A DNA stretch of 64,000 nt from Diplonema papillatum (GCA_030068145.1 JAPJBO010000019.1:62001-126000); one strand, 5' to 3'. Shown: positions 20,684 through 31,027, counted from the first letter of the stretch. Translations and numbers: made by a program. The notes: generated by a model from the sequence alone, not told the origin.

Positions 20684-20900
20684 AGCATGGGGGGCTCACT
20701 TGCCAGTAGTGCACGTCTTTGCCTCTGCCTCCTCTCCAGCCTCAACCCTCCAGCGTCGCGGTAAGCAACAGCAGGATCTGCCGTTACTGTGGTCGATTCT
20801 CCAGATGAATCTGCAGAAAATATAGTACGTGCTGATAACGTACTGATTTCAGCACGTACACGTACTGATTCAGCACGTGTACAAAAAGAAACTAAGAAAA
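20665..20900 (-). repeat. Dispersed repeat family D, copy 2
   Basis: Reverse complement of 8525-8790, ending in the same palindromic block (ACGTACTGATTTCAGCACG, then TACACGTACTGATTCAGCAC). The hAT element lies immediately to its left. Confidence 0.65.
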
Positions 20901-21344
20901 TTAACGTGCTGAAATCAGTCCGTTCAGCATGCTGAACGTAAGGCCTGTACCGCCGGCAAGTGGCCTGGGGCGCCCTGAAGGCCCAGCAGCGGCGTCGGTC
21001 AGCTTCGCGGACTGGCGTCGGTCAGCTTCGCGGACTGGCGACGGTCGGGAATCAACTGCAGCTTGCGGCCCGATGCGGAGGTCGTGCTCGTGCTGGGGGT
21101 GCTTCCGGCGAAGCCGGCGTCCGGCGTACCAGCCTAAGGGCTGCTGGCCGTCGGCGGGCGCGGCGGGGGCGGGTTCCACGGAGACGCTGGGTCGCGGCTG
21201 GGCTTGGCCTTGCGGGCAGCTACGGCCGGTTTCGGCTAAAACGCCCGGCGTTGCGGTGGCCCTGGTGGCAGGCTCCTCGTCGTCAACGCGGTCTGCGGCG
21301 ACGCTGGGCGCTCTGCCTCAACACTTTGGCCGTTCTACTCAATG

Positions 21345-21412
21345 ATTGGCGGCATGCACCCGAGTGGGCCAGCCGGAAGGGGCACAGGGAAGTCGTGAAG
21401 CTGCGTTGATCA
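21345..21412 (+). pseudogene. Ankyrin-gene fragment
   Basis: GAGTGGGCCAGCCGGAAGGG followed by GTCGTGAAGCTGCGTTGATC matches the region around 24222-24262 of the intact ankyrin gene, ending in the same TGATCA as the pseudogene at 22142. Only about 60 bp. Confidence 0.5.
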
Positions 21413-21590
21413 GGTGACAACGATGCAACTCCGGAGCCGCAGACACGATACGCATCGATACCTTAAAGGAAACCTTTTCGACGATAGTCACAGAGACTTT
21501 GAACCCCCGGATCCCTAAGCGAACCTACGCTCGTAACACTACATCGGGGTGCTCAGATCAACTGCAAGTATAGCAAGAACCTCGACAATT

Positions 21591-21640
21591 AGCAGGAGAC
21601 TCAAAAAAATACCGGCTTCTTGAAAATTCGAATCAGTCGA
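21591..21640 (+). promoter_or_regulatory. Leader motif before the ankyrin pseudogene
   Basis: AGCAGGAGACTCAAAAAAAT, then ACCGGCTTCTTGAAAATTCG. It is closer to the copy before the intact ankyrin gene (23821) than to the others, so the motif was duplicated with the gene. A more diverged copy is at 21487-21535. Confidence 0.5.
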
Positions 21641-21669
21641 GAAGGGGAAGAATTGACAGCAGACTCGGC

Positions 21670-22142
21670 TGCGGACTGCGAAGAAACAGTTAAAGCCGGC
21701 GCCACGGCGCTGATTCTGGCCAGCTACAACGGCCACAGGAAAGGTGTCTAGCTGGTCTTGGGCGCCGGGGCGAAGGTCGACGACCCCGACCACAACGGCT
21801 GGACGGCCCGCTGGTGGGCCCGCTTACTCTGCCACCCCTTTGCATTTTGGCAGGGGGAAAAAAAGCTAGCTTTGCACATCCCCAGCTCCAAAAAAAAACA
21901 ATACACTTTTGAGTGTAGAGAAAAGTGGGGTTGGCTCGAATAGAGGCTATTCACACTGCATGTTCATAGGACCTCCAGTCTCGAAAATCCACCTATCCTG
22001 GAGCCACCACAGGGGCCACGGGGCCGTCGTGCGGCAGCTGCTGTCCGCCGGCGCGAACGTCGACGCGACCGGGTTCTTCGGCCGCACGTCCCTCATGTGG
22101 GCCAGCCGGAAGGGGTGCGGCGAGGTCGTGAAGCTGCGTTGA
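21670..22142 (+). pseudogene. Ankyrin-repeat pseudogene split by repeat C
   Basis: From GCGGACTGCGAAGAAACAGT it matches the start of the intact gene at 23974. GGAAAGGTGTCTAGC introduces a frameshift and stop. At about 21815-22000 an inverted repeat C copy is inserted between the equivalents of GTGGGCC and AGCCAC. Coding similarity then resumes and breaks off at GTGAAGCTGCGTTGATC. It is a dated insertion into a decaying copy. Confidence 0.85.
21815..22000 (-). repeat. Dispersed repeat family C, copy 2 (insertion)
   Basis: Reverse complement of 4170-4345 (ACTCTGCCACCCCTTTGC through GTCTCGAAAATCC). The uninterrupted ankyrin copy at 23970 gives the pre-insertion sequence, so the boundaries are approximate only to a few bases. 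Confidence 0.75.
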
Positions 22143-22242
22143 TCAGTGCCAAGACGTTAGTGTTAGAGTTACCCTTCCATTAAAAAAACATCGGAAAAGC
22201 TCAGAATCTCCGAAACAAGAAGGATACAAAGAAAGAAGGGAA

Positions 22243-23762
22243 ACTTACAAATATATGCGCGATAAACTGCCGAAAAAACTGTGCGCATACGAAACGTATG
22301 CGCGAAAAACTGTTTTTTTTACAAATATATGCGCGAAAAAACTAAAATTGACAAATATATGCGCGGTGCATATGTTTGTCAGTTTTAGTTTTTTCGCGCA
22401 TATATTTGTAAAAAAAACAGTTTTTCGCGCATATATTTGTAAAAAACAGTTTTTTCGCGCATATATTTGTAAAAAACAGGGTTTTCGCGCATATATTTGT
22501 AAAAAACAGTTTTTTCGCGCATATGCCACAATTCTTGTTGGGAGACCCTTTCAAAAAAATTCCCCCCAAAGTGCCTCTTTCGAGTGTTTAGCCTCATTAA
22601 AGCCATCAAAAGTGAATTCAGACGGGTTTTTGACGCCAAACACAGCATCGCGAGAATATGGGGTCCACAATGAATGTACTTCAACGTACTATACAAAATG
22701 ACATACACTCACACATTTGTAAAAATACCATGAAGTTCGTAGCCTATTATAGGGCCCACAAAGTGACTATTTCGGGTGTATGATGCCAAAAACAACGAGA
22801 GGTTCCACAACGGATGTACCATGCAGGGTCAAAACCTTGTGTCTTTTTGGAAATGGCCAAAAAAGAAATTCCGGAAAAAAATTGGGGTTTTTGAATTTTA
22901 AAATTTTGGAACAAAAACTGCGGTAATTTTTGATGAAGTTGAGCAATTTTTTTTTTCCATTTTTGGGGGCCACCAGCCCCGTGGCAGTGTTTCAAAAAGA
23001 CACAAGGTACGAGCGCGGAAATCCGCCACCCGCCATTCGGCTAGAGTGCAAGAACACAATTGCGAAGCGTACTACAAACGGATAGTGTTACAAAGGCGAA
23101 CGAATCATGCGAGAACCTATGGAGGGGCCCCTCGACAGCTTTCAGAACACGGCATAGTAAGTCAAGAGTCGGATAAGCGTGTGCACATTCTACTCCCGTT
23201 TGATCTGCATTTTCCACCTTGCCCCCCTTTCTTTGATCTGCTGTGTGTATTTGCAAAACAGTTCCGGCACGGCGGGTTTGCGGGTTTGCGGGTTAGGGTA
23301 TGCGGGTTTGCGGGGTTTGCGGGTTAGGGTACGCGGGTTTGCGGGGTTTGCGGGTTAGGGTATGCGGGTTTGCGGGTCTCGGTATGCGGGTATTAGGGTT
23401 GGCGGGTTCGGGTATGCGGGTTTGCGGGGTTTGCGGGTTAGGGTATGCGAAGGTTTGCGGGTTAGGGTATGCGGGTTTGCGGGTCTGGGTATGCCAGCCT
23501 CCAGTGATAAGAGGCGCTCTGCTTTTGTTGCAAAGAAAACGTATTTGTAGTGCGCGAAAAAACTTTTTTTTTTTTTTTTACAAATATATGCGCGAAAAAA
23601 CTGTTTTTTACAAATATATGCGCGAAAAAACTGTTTTTTTTACAAATATATGCGCGAAAAAACTGTTTTTTTTTACAAATATATGCGCGAAAAAACTAAA
23701 ATTTACAAATATATGCACCGCGCATATATTTGTAAATTTTAGTTTTTCGCGCATATCCTGGT
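22243..23762. mobile_element. Foldback-like element with CGCGCATATATTTGTA arrays
   Basis: Left arm (about 22243-22530) and right arm (about 23550-23762) are built of tandem units of about 28-30 bp, ACAAATATATGCGCG plus AAAAAACTGTTTTTT. The left arm also contains a near-perfect palindrome centred near 22362, and the right arm one near 23722. The arms face each other in opposite orientation across about 1 kb of AT-rich sequence and a G-rich minisatellite. Long inverted arms made of subrepeats are the plan of foldback transposons. I see no transposase gene and no clear target-site duplication. Confidence 0.5.
23274..23505. repeat. G-rich telomere-like minisatellite
   Basis: GCGGGTTTGCGGGTTAGGGT and TATGCGGGTTTGCGGGG alternate about ten times on the plus strand. 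GGGTTAGGG recurs, but units are irregular and mixed with GCGGGTTT, so this is not a simple telomeric tract. G-quadruplex formation is likely from the spacing of the G runs. Confidence 0.7.
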
Positions 23763-23820
23763 ATATTACCCAAGAAAGAACATACATGGGAATTCGAGCA
23801 AGGAAAGCAAGAACCTAACA

Positions 23821-23877
23821 GTCAACTGGAGACTCATAAATACCGGCTTCCTAAAACTCCAAGACAGTCTAAATAGG
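23821..23877 (+). promoter_or_regulatory. Leader motif upstream of the ankyrin gene
   Basis: GTCAACTGGAGACTCATAAA, then TACCGGCTTCCTAAAACTCC, then AGACAGTCTAAATAGG. It lies about 95 bp before the ATG at 23970. Confidence 0.55.
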
Positions 23878-23969
23878 AAACAATTGAAAACAGAATTCAC
23901 CACCCAAAGGACAACGCGGAAAGTCGAAAGACAACTGACTGGCTCACACTGTCAGCAACACAACACCCC

Positions 23970-24674
23970 ATGTCGGCTGCGGACTGCGAAGTGACAGTGA
24001 AAGCCGGCGCCACGGCGCTGATTCTGGCCAGCTACAACGGCCACGGGAAAGTTGTCGAGCTGGTCTTGAGCGCCGGGGCGAAGGTCGACGACCCCGACCA
24101 CAACGGCCGGACGGCCCTCCGGTGGGCCAGCCACAAGGGCCACGGGGCCGTCGTGCGGCAGCTGCTGTCCGCCGGCGCGAACGTCGACGCGACCGGGTTC
24201 TTCGGCCGCACGTCCCTCATGTGGGCCAGCCGGAAGGGGCGCAGCGAGGTCGTGAAGCTGCTGCTCGACGCGGGCGCTGCCGTAAACGCGAAGGACATAT
24301 CCGGGTGGACAGCTCTGACGCTCGCCAGCAAAGTGGGCCACGGGGCCATCGTCAAGCAGCTGCTGCGCGCCGGTGCGAACGTCGACTCGGCGGGGCACCA
24401 AGGCTGCACGGCCCTCATGGTCGCCAGCGCGGAGCGCTGGCAACCCGTCGTCGAGCTGCTGTGCGCCGCCGGCTCCGACGTGGACGCCGCCAACCAGTTC
24501 GGGCAGACGGCGCTGAAGCTCGCCTTGCACCACGGCCACGAAAACATCGTCGAGCGGCTGCTGTCCTTCGGTGCGCGGCCCGACGCTGTCGACAGGGCGA
24601 AGCTGAAATCCGCCAGGCTCCTCGAGCAGGCGCCCGGACCACCCTGCGGTTGCGTATCCCCGGCGACTCCGTGA
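23970..24674 (+). CDS. Ankyrin-repeat protein, 234 residues
   Basis: Six ankyrin repeats fill residues about 12-205, each with the usual G-x-TAL-x-AS-x-x-GH and VV-x-LLL-x-AGA-V-D pattern; examples are GHGKVVELVLSAGAKVDDPD and HNGRTALRWASHKGHGAVVR. Ankyrin repeats bind partner proteins; no enzymatic domain or membrane segment is present, so the protein is probably a free-standing scaffold or a truncated member of a larger family. Start: ATG 23970 is preceded by the leader motif and by CTGTCAG. The C-terminus (PPCGCVSPATP) is short. GC is much higher than the flanks. Four broken copies surround it (21670, 25085, 25680, 25955), which marks a recombination-prone family. The cellular target is unknown. 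Confidence 0.85.
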   Translation: MSAADCEVTVKAGATALILASYNGHGKVVELVLSAGAKVDDPDHNGRTALRWASHKGHGAVVRQLLSAGANVDATGFFGRTSLMWASRKGRSEVVKLLLDAGAAVNAKDISGWTALTLASKVGHGAIVKQLLRAGANVDSAGHQGCTALMVASAERWQPVVELLCAAGSDVDAANQFGQTALKLALHHGHENIVERLLSFGARPDAVDRAKLKSARLLEQAPGPPCGCVSPATP

Positions 24675-25084
24675 ACAATGACCTTTCGTATACACGCAGG
24701 TGCATAGACGTAGGTTAATACAAAGCACGCGCAGAAAGCTGGTTTGTGTGGACACGAAACGGTGGGCTATCGCAACTACTTTCATATCCGAGTCATTTTT
24801 AGAGTAGGTCAGGAAGTCAAAGTGAAGTCTGGGCAAGAAGCGGTAGTAAAGAAGCTGAATGCCACCGTGCAACCGCGAAGCATCGTGGCACCATTTGACT
24901 CAACACGGAGAACTTTACTAAGGTCAGGGCGATTCTCAAGGCCTCCTCGATGAATCGTGCGGTGGTGCAGCATAGCCGCTCCTAGTTGGTGGAGTGATTT
25001 GTCAGGTTGATTCCGTTATTAACGACAAGCTTGCGCTTTGAGGTCCCGCCCGCTGGACCTCACCGTGCGGGTGACCTTCTACGG

Positions 25085-25560
25085 AACATATCCGGGTGGA
25101 CGGCGCTGACGCTGGCCGGCAAAGTGGGCCACGGGCCATCATCAAGCAGCTGCTGCGCGCCGGTGCGAACGTCGACTCGGCGGGGCACCAAGGCTGCACG
25201 GCCCTCATGGTCGCCAGCGCGGAGCGCTGGCAACCCGTCGTCGAGCTGCTGTGCGCCGCCGGCTCCGACGTGGACGCCGCCAACCAGTTCGGGCAGACGG
25301 CGCTGAAGCTCGCCTTGCACCACGGCCACGAAAACATCGTCGAGCGGCTGCTGTCCTTCGGTGCGCGGCCCGACGCTGTCGACAGGGCGAAGCTGAAATC
25401 CGCCAGGCTCCTCGAGCAGGCGCCCGGACCACCCGCGTATCCCCGGCGACTCCGTGAACAATGACCTTTCGTATACACGCAGGTGCATAGACGTAGGTTA
25501 ATACAAAGCACGCGCAGAAAGCTGGTTTGTGTGGACACGAAACGGTGGGCTATCGCATAC
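25085..25560 (+). pseudogene. 5'-truncated ankyrin gene copy
   Basis: From GAACATATCCGGGTGGACGG it repeats 24293-24770, including the 3' flank with TACACGCAGGTGCATAGACG. One base is missing in GGCCACGGGCCATCATC, and CTGCGGTTG is lost near the end. It has no start and lacks the first three repeats. The sequence is otherwise almost identical to the intact gene, so the duplication is recent. Confidence 0.85.
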
Positions 25561-25679
25561 TTTCATATGCGATTTGTCAGGTTGATTCCGTTCGCGAACT
25601 AGCTTGCGCCTTGAACTCCCGCCGTCTTCGACTATTTAAACCGTACAAAAGTCCACGCCGCGAAACGACCAGAATCGCT

Positions 25680-25830
25680 CAACGGCCACGAAAACATCGT
25701 CGACTGTTGTCCTTCGGCGCGCGGCCCGACGCATGGAATAGAGTCCGAACAATCGAGGCAGAGGCCAGGCTTCTTGAGCAGGCGCCCGCACCACCCTGCG
25801 GGTGCATACCTCCGGTCACTCCGCAGTAAA
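25680..25830 (+). pseudogene. Degraded ankyrin 3' end, second copy
   Basis: AACGGCCACGAAAACATCGT, then TTGTCCTTCGGCGCGCGGCC and CTTCTTGAGCAGGCGCCCGC resemble 24530-24670 with many substitutions and an insertion. Confidence 0.7.
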
Positions 25831-25954
25831 GAAGTTGACGGAATGACACCGCCAGGCGTGGAGCATGCGGCTCCATTTGACCTCAACGCGGGGAATTTTA
25901 AAAAGTCAGAGCGAGCCTCAGGGATTGACACGTTGAGGGGCTCTTTCTCGACCG

Positions 25955-26065
25955 TTGTCCTTCGGTGCTCGGCCCGACGCAGTCGACAGGGCGAAACTAT
26001 AGCCGGCAGGCTCCTCGAGCAGGCGGCACCCCTGTTTGGGCTGCATATCCGGCCACTCCGTAGCT
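25955..26065 (+). pseudogene. Degraded ankyrin 3' end, third copy
   Basis: TGTCCTTCGGTGCTCGGCCC, then GTCGACAGGGCGAAACTATA (creating a stop) and GGCTCCTCGAGCAGGCGG match 24566-24640 in part. Further from the intact gene than the previous copies. Confidence 0.65.
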
Positions 26066-26251
26066 TGCGCCTTACTGAGCTCCCACCAGGTCTACAACAC
26101 ACACACCCACACGCACTCATCAGCATACCACACGAACGTTAAGGGGGAACCACACACCGTCAGCACACCTCTCTCCGGTAGCTCTGGTCAGTTGACCTCC
26201 ACCGGGTTAAAAAAGTTCCTCGGCATTCCTGGGCTCCCCCTGCCGCTAATG

Positions 26252-26490
26252 GTTTTACATAAGCGCCAGCTTGAAAGGAAATACTTGACGATGCTGCCCG
26301 ACAAAGAACAGAAGGGATCCCAAGTGCTGTAACTACCGAACCACGTGTTGAACGGACGTGATTTCATGCGGTTCTACCCCAACACGACAAGTCACACAAA
26401 CAACAGGTCAAAGTCCTGAGTGGGAGGTCCCTCCCTTCCATTCGGAGTCGGCGTTAATACAAAGCAGCTACGTCGAGTATTTCTGGCTCA
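26252..26490 (-). repeat. Dispersed repeat family B, copy 5
   Basis: Complete on the minus strand, with a middle deletion (GTCAAAGTCCTGAGTGGGAG runs straight into the CCTCCCTTCCATTCGGAGT block). Carries the 3' end ACATAAGCGCCAGCTTGAAA in reverse. Confidence 0.7.
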
Positions 26491-27180
26491 GAGCAATTAG
26501 CGGCAGTCAACGCAATAAAGAGAAGCCCGCAGGGTGAAAACGGTCAGAGGCAGCGCGCCCTGCTTGTCCTCATCCTCCTCAGCGTGCGTAGACGTTGAAC
26601 AGTGCATGCCTCCCGTGGCACACCTCCCCAACTTGCTAACTCCCACTTCCTCTCCATGTGGCTCATGCACTCTCAAGAACACAGCACTCGACCCCCATCA
26701 TGGCGGGTCCAGCCTCAGAAGCTGGGCAAAAGTGGGTGTGCCCGAGTCGCACCCGAAACTCGGGTGTGCTGCAACCAGCAACCAAAAGTGTGGCAAACCG
26801 TGGAAATGTACATCCGAAAAACGGGGACCACACCCGCGTTTTACCACCAGCTTCCGAAGCTAGACTCCACCGCATGGAGTCAAAATACCGGCGAGCGCAC
26901 TGGGTTCATCGGGGTCTCTGGCCACTTCACGGATTATGCCTCTCTTTAACGAGCAGCGGAATCGAAGTCAACGTTGAGCGAAGTCTTTTGTATGGTGTAC
27001 AGAAAACTGATAATTTTCTCTCACGACAGAAAAGTGATGGAAATTTTCTCGTGGCGGAAACCTGGCGGAAATTTCTCTCGTGGCGGAAACCTGATGGAAA
27101 TGTTCTCGTGGAAACTACTGTCGGAAATTTCTTTCGTGGAAAACTGTTGCTGGAAATTTTTCTCACGACAGAAAACTGAT
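26491..27180. other. No gene; short GGAAATTT-type repeats
   Basis: At 27020-27170 the phrase GGAAATTTCTCTCGTGGCGG and variants (GTGGCGGAAACCTG) repeat five or six times. CACACCCG phrases occur near 26740-26835. Frames across 26534-26949 are long but without recognisable protein character. Confidence 0.4.
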
Positions 27181-27310
27181 ACGCAGTTCCGCAGCTTTTT
27201 GGCCGCGAATTCGGTGTCATGCAGCAGTGGAGGTGACTTGTGGGGCGCCAGACACCCAGGTAATGCAACAGTGGAGGTGACTTGTGGTGTCATACCTGGT
27301 GTATGGTCAC
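27180..27310. repeat. Repeat O, copy 1
   Basis: ATACGCAGTTCCGCAGCTTT, then TTCGGTGTCATGC-GCAGTGGAGGTGA and GGTCACCGCC. A second copy lies at 36208-36300. A short internal tandem duplication (CAGTGGAGGTGACTTGTGG) marks this one. Confidence 0.65.
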
Positions 27311-27511
27311 CGCCTTTGGCGAAAAACTCAAAGAATTCGAATCACGCTATTTTACCTGCCCTAACGACCCCCCCCCCCCCCCCCCTCAGTGGTTTCAAGC
27401 ACCACGCGCTCTCTTCAAACCAAGAAACATCTTCCCCCTGCCACACCAAAGCCCGCCCTTCGGTGTAAAATTGCCCTGAACTTCTCTCACATACGTTCAC
27501 GAAGTTCTTGA

Positions 27512-27721
<210 letters not shown>

Positions 27722-27931
27722 AGAGTGAAAATCTTTTGTTTCACTTTCCTTGGCCGCGCAGGATTCATCAAACGCCCCTCCCCAGAAACCGAAACACACG
27801 GTGCAGATAACCCACGATGCAGTGTGTAGAGCACATATTCCATACTTCCAAACAACAGGAACTGGAAAGAGTATCAGCACTACTACGAGGGAACGAACCT
27901 GTAAGAGTGCCAGCACTACTCTTTCTAAAAC

Positions 27932-27944
27932 GTATATATAAAAG
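27932..27944 (+). promoter_or_regulatory. TATA box and initiator-like region
   Basis: GTATATATAAAAGGTGTCAT is followed by AAGCCGGCAGCCGCTGCTC. A second copy of the same arrangement, CGTATAAAAAGGTGTCACC then AAGCCGGCAGCCGCCGCG, is at 28660-28705. The spacing to the ATG at 28072 (about 130 bp) is reasonable for a TATA-driven start near 27965. Confidence 0.5.
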
Positions 27945-28071
27945 GTGTCATAAGCCGGCAGCCGCTGCTCAACGGCAAAGGAAGCACACCAAGAGAGCAC
28001 AGAACGAAACGACAAGAGGAGAAGAGAACCAGACGGAGAGAAAACACGTCAGAAAACCGGGCCCGACCGCA

Positions 28072-28506
28072 ATGGAGGAGATACAGCAGTATCTCGCAAA
28101 GGCACAGCTCCTCGCGGAGACAGCCGAAGACGAAGCGCATTACTGCACTGTGTTTGGGATCGTCAAGATCCTACTGATCCTGTCAGAAAGGATGGGACGA
28201 AAACATCCCACGGTAGGGGCAGAGAAGGCGCCGAAGAAGGAAGCGAAAGCGGAAGCGAAGGCCGAACCGCGAAAGACGCAGGCCAACTGGAAGGCGGACG
28301 CACCGGCAGTGCGGCGAGAAGGCGCGTGGACGACGGTGCCGCCGAAAGGAGGCCCGAAGAGCGCAGAGGCGAAGCCGAAGCAGGAGATGAAGAGCGGCTG
28401 GCTGAAGGTCGCTTGCCACCCTCTAGATTGCAAAATTCGCCGAGGGGGGGACAATTTCAAACGTAGGGATGACAATTGTTCACGTCACCATGTATCCACA
28501 CGGTAG
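28072..28506 (+). CDS. Unrecognised small protein behind a TATA box
   Basis: ATG 28072 opens a frame of 144 residues. The N-terminus is a hydrophobic helix-rich part (LAKAQLLAETAEDEAHYC, IVKILLILSERMGR). A Lys/Ala/Glu-rich linker follows (KKEAKAEAKAEPRKTQANWK), then WTTVPPKGGPKSAEAKPKQE. After about residue 118 the frame runs into a repeated stretch with GTATCCACAC phrases, so the true C-terminus may have been replaced. The TATA box lies about 130 bp upstream. The duplicated TATA region at 28660 has no gene behind it, so a retroelement with terminal-repeat-like promoters is possible. No family recognised. Confidence 0.45.
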   Translation: MEEIQQYLAKAQLLAETAEDEAHYCTVFGIVKILLILSERMGRKHPTVGAEKAPKKEAKAEAKAEPRKTQANWKADAPAVRREGAWTTVPPKGGPKSAEAKPKQEMKSGWLKVACHPLDCKIRRGGDNFKRRDDNCSRHHVSTR

Positions 28507-28654
28507 TAACGAGACGGTCTTCTGTGTATTCCCGGAGGGGGGGTGACGATTGGAATTGTCACCGTGTATCCACACAGGATAACAGAAGTACTGGCTCTCT
28601 ACTGGCACCCCTCCGGGATGACGATTTCAAACGTCATCTGGGGGGTGACAAATA

Positions 28655-28790
28655 CACACGTCGTATAAAAAGGTGTCACCAGACAAGCCGGCAGCCGCCG
28701 CGCGCAACGTGCATGCTGAGCCATGTGGTCCGTGTACTTAAAGGTTCCCAGTGCTTAACGGCTTTATCACGTGGGCGGCCCTGATAAGTA
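28655..28790 (+). promoter_or_regulatory. Second TATA region without a gene
   Basis: CGTATAAAAAGGTGTCACC resembles the TATA region at 27932. It is followed at about 28716 by a block shared with 16370-16440 (GTTCCCAGTGCTTAACGGC, GGGCGGCCCTGA). Confidence 0.4.
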
Positions 28791-29119
28791 CTTCCCTCAA
28801 GTGACACTACTGAACTACGTTGTTAACCATACTTCAACGTTCTTGCATTCGCCCCCAGGGCGCCCTTCGCACTTGCGACATGCTGCTCTCAGCTCGCAGG
28901 ATTACGTCCGCACTCTTTCCCCTCTGATGCTTCAAACCATCGGTGCTGCACACGGTAACCCCATGTCCACTGTGCTCTGCGGAGCGTATTTTGCAGGCGC
29001 AAGTAGGGCAGGCGCCCAGTTTTAGAACAGGGGCGAGTTTGCGTGCTCCTGGTTGTAACGAGATACAAACAGCCGCATGGCACGCAAGACTCATATCGCT
29101 GCTCTGTCTAGTTCCGTCA
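28791..29119. other. Stretch without a supported gene
   Basis: No credible frame; a GAGATACAAACAGCCGC phrase near 29058 resembles repeat family E. Confidence 0.35.
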
Positions 29120-29360
29120 TCCGTGCCTTAATCAGTGAACAGGAACCCGATTTTCAGTGCCTTCATTAGCGAAAAGGAGCCCGATTTCCAGTGCCTTAAG
29201 TACTGAAAAGGAACCCGATTTTCAGTGCCTTCATTAGTGAAAAGGAACCCGAATTTCAGTGCCTTTATTAGTGAAAGGGAACCCGATTTTCATTAGTGAA
29301 AAGGAACCCATGCCCAGTGCCTTTAATAGTGAAAGGGGACCCGATTTTCAGTTTTCGAAC
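29120..29360. repeat. Minisatellite, about 38-bp unit, 6 copies
   Basis: TCAGTGCCTTCATTAGTGAA, then AAGGAACCCGATT, repeated with small changes (CATTAGCG, AAGTACTG, TTTATTAG) and one shortened unit. Confidence 0.85.
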
Positions 29361-29867
29361 CCACGCAACGCCCGAACAGTGCTGCACCGCGGCGAGAACG
29401 AAGCAGCGAACGGGTGCGAGGAGGAGAGATATTACCTTTCGAAAAAAGCCCCCACCAGACGAAGGTCACACGGAGAAGGACTAACCCCAAGCAACCCTGC
29501 AGCGAACTTTCACTCATGGCGCGTTTACTTTTTGGGTTCTGCACCGTGTCAGTCTAGCTGATCGCAGTAAATCAGGATCGGGCTGTGCTGCGTCCTCAAG
29601 GATTGGCACATCTCCCTTTCAGTGCGGCTTGTGGGTTTGACACCCTAAGCCTCGCACACGTGTTAGACTCCTTGGTCCGTGTTTCAAGACGGGTAGTAGA
29701 AGATCGCTGTGTCTGACATGAGCCTGCGAGCGTTTAACCACGTCAGGCCAGCGGGAGCAAGGACGTTGTCCGAAGACGCCGACACTTACCCTTCGCTGAC
29801 GATACAGTTACTGGCAGTTGCTGACAGCGCAGACCTGTCAAACGTACCGTAAAAAGACCAAGCAAAA
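29361..29867. other. Stretch without a supported gene
   Basis: I see no gene or repeat of note. Confidence 0.35.
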
Positions 29868-30090
29868 ATTTTTGTATAAGCACCTGCTTTGTAGGAAATA
29901 CTTGAGGAGGCTGCCAGTTGCAAAAGATCAAAGGAGGTAAATGTGCTGTAGCCCACACGAAACACAGGTGAATCTGGGTTCAGTGGCGGGCGTAAGCGTT
30001 CAACAAAAAAGACCCATTTTGTAGTTGTATTGTTTCTCCCCCTCCTAGCCTCCTTCGAAGAAAGCACAAGGCAGTCCCTCGAGTATGTTT
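29868..30090 (-). repeat. Dispersed repeat family A, copy 4
   Basis: Full length on the minus strand: TTTTTGTATAAGCACCTGC at the left and GGCAGTCCCTCGAGTATG at the right. Confidence 0.8.
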
Positions 30091-30100
30091 ACTGTATAAA

Positions 30101-30152
30101 GTCACCCGAGACGTTACAACCCCGGAGTTGCAAGCGCACCATTTACGCTGAA

Positions 30153-30194
<42 letters not shown>

Positions 30195-30200
30195 AAAAAG
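30101..30200 (+). promoter_or_regulatory. Diverged leader motif with poly-A
   Basis: GTCACCCGAGACGTTACAAC, then CCCGGAGTTGCAAGCGCACC and TTTACGCTGAAC, followed by a run of more than 35 A. No gene follows. This copy argues that the motif can also sit at the end of a retroposed or A-tailed sequence. Confidence 0.4.
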
Positions 30201-30587
30201 AAAACAAACAAAACAAACAAGCAAAGTCGTCAGACATCAGAACGACGTAAATCGTCGACCGTACACAAAGAACGATACGAAGAAGAAGGAATACGCAGCG
30301 GCAGAAAAAAAAAAAAAAAAAGACTCCGACCACCTGGGCGAAGCGTTTCGCCAGACTGCCGCAATGCGATGCCAGAACACTTGCGCTGAAGAAGCAACTT
30401 CGCGCCGCGAAGGGCTCGCAAGTGACATTCACGGCACACGACGTGTGCTACAACGGAGAACTATCGAAATGATCAACCTCTCCGCCCAACTCTGAGCCTC
30501 TACGGTCAAGGGATTCTACAAATCACCGACCTTTTATGCCTCAAAAACCTACGTTGGAAAAATTATTAGTAGGGCGCTTTTCATTTG

Positions 30588-30788
30588 TTGTATACGCACC
30601 TGCTTTGTAGGAAATGCTTGAGGAGACTGCCAGTTGCGACAGATCAAAGGAGGTCAATGTGCTGTAGCCCACACGAAACACAGGTAAATCTGGGTTTAGT
30701 GGCGGGCGTAAGCGTTCAACAAAAAAGACCCACTTTGTAGATGTCGAATGGGAAAGAAATGAGCACAAGGCAGTCCCTCGAGAATTTT
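30588..30788 (-). repeat. Dispersed repeat family A, copy 5
   Basis: Minus orientation, GTATACGCACCTGCTTTGTA to GCAGTCCCTCGAGAATTTTTT; a central block (GGAGGCTAGAGGGGG equivalent) is replaced by GATGTCGAATGGG. Confidence 0.75.
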
Positions 30789-31027
30789 TTGTGCGCACTA
30801 GCGGAATCCACCTGCTTTGGGAAGTTTCATGTAGTACGCTGCCAACTACTACTTTTTAGTACCAACAATGCATTGTTAACACAAAAACCTTTTTCCCTAC
30901 CCAATCCCAAGCACCCTCTAAACGCGTTAGGGGACTTCACAAGGTTTCACAACGGAGTGACACAACACCCGAAACGAGCTGCACCCTCTTACTTTTCTCA
31001 ACCCCCCGCCATACTCAAGCCTCTACG

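Noticed and set aside
20929..21409. GC-rich frames of 138 and 149 codons
   Set aside because: Composition is Arg/Ser/Ala-rich in every frame, no frame is clearly better, and no leader or motif is present; likely a degraded GC-rich copy.
23274..23505. True telomere tract
   Set aside because: GGGTTAGGG appears, but units are irregular and mixed with GCGGGTTT; the tract is internal and part of a larger element.
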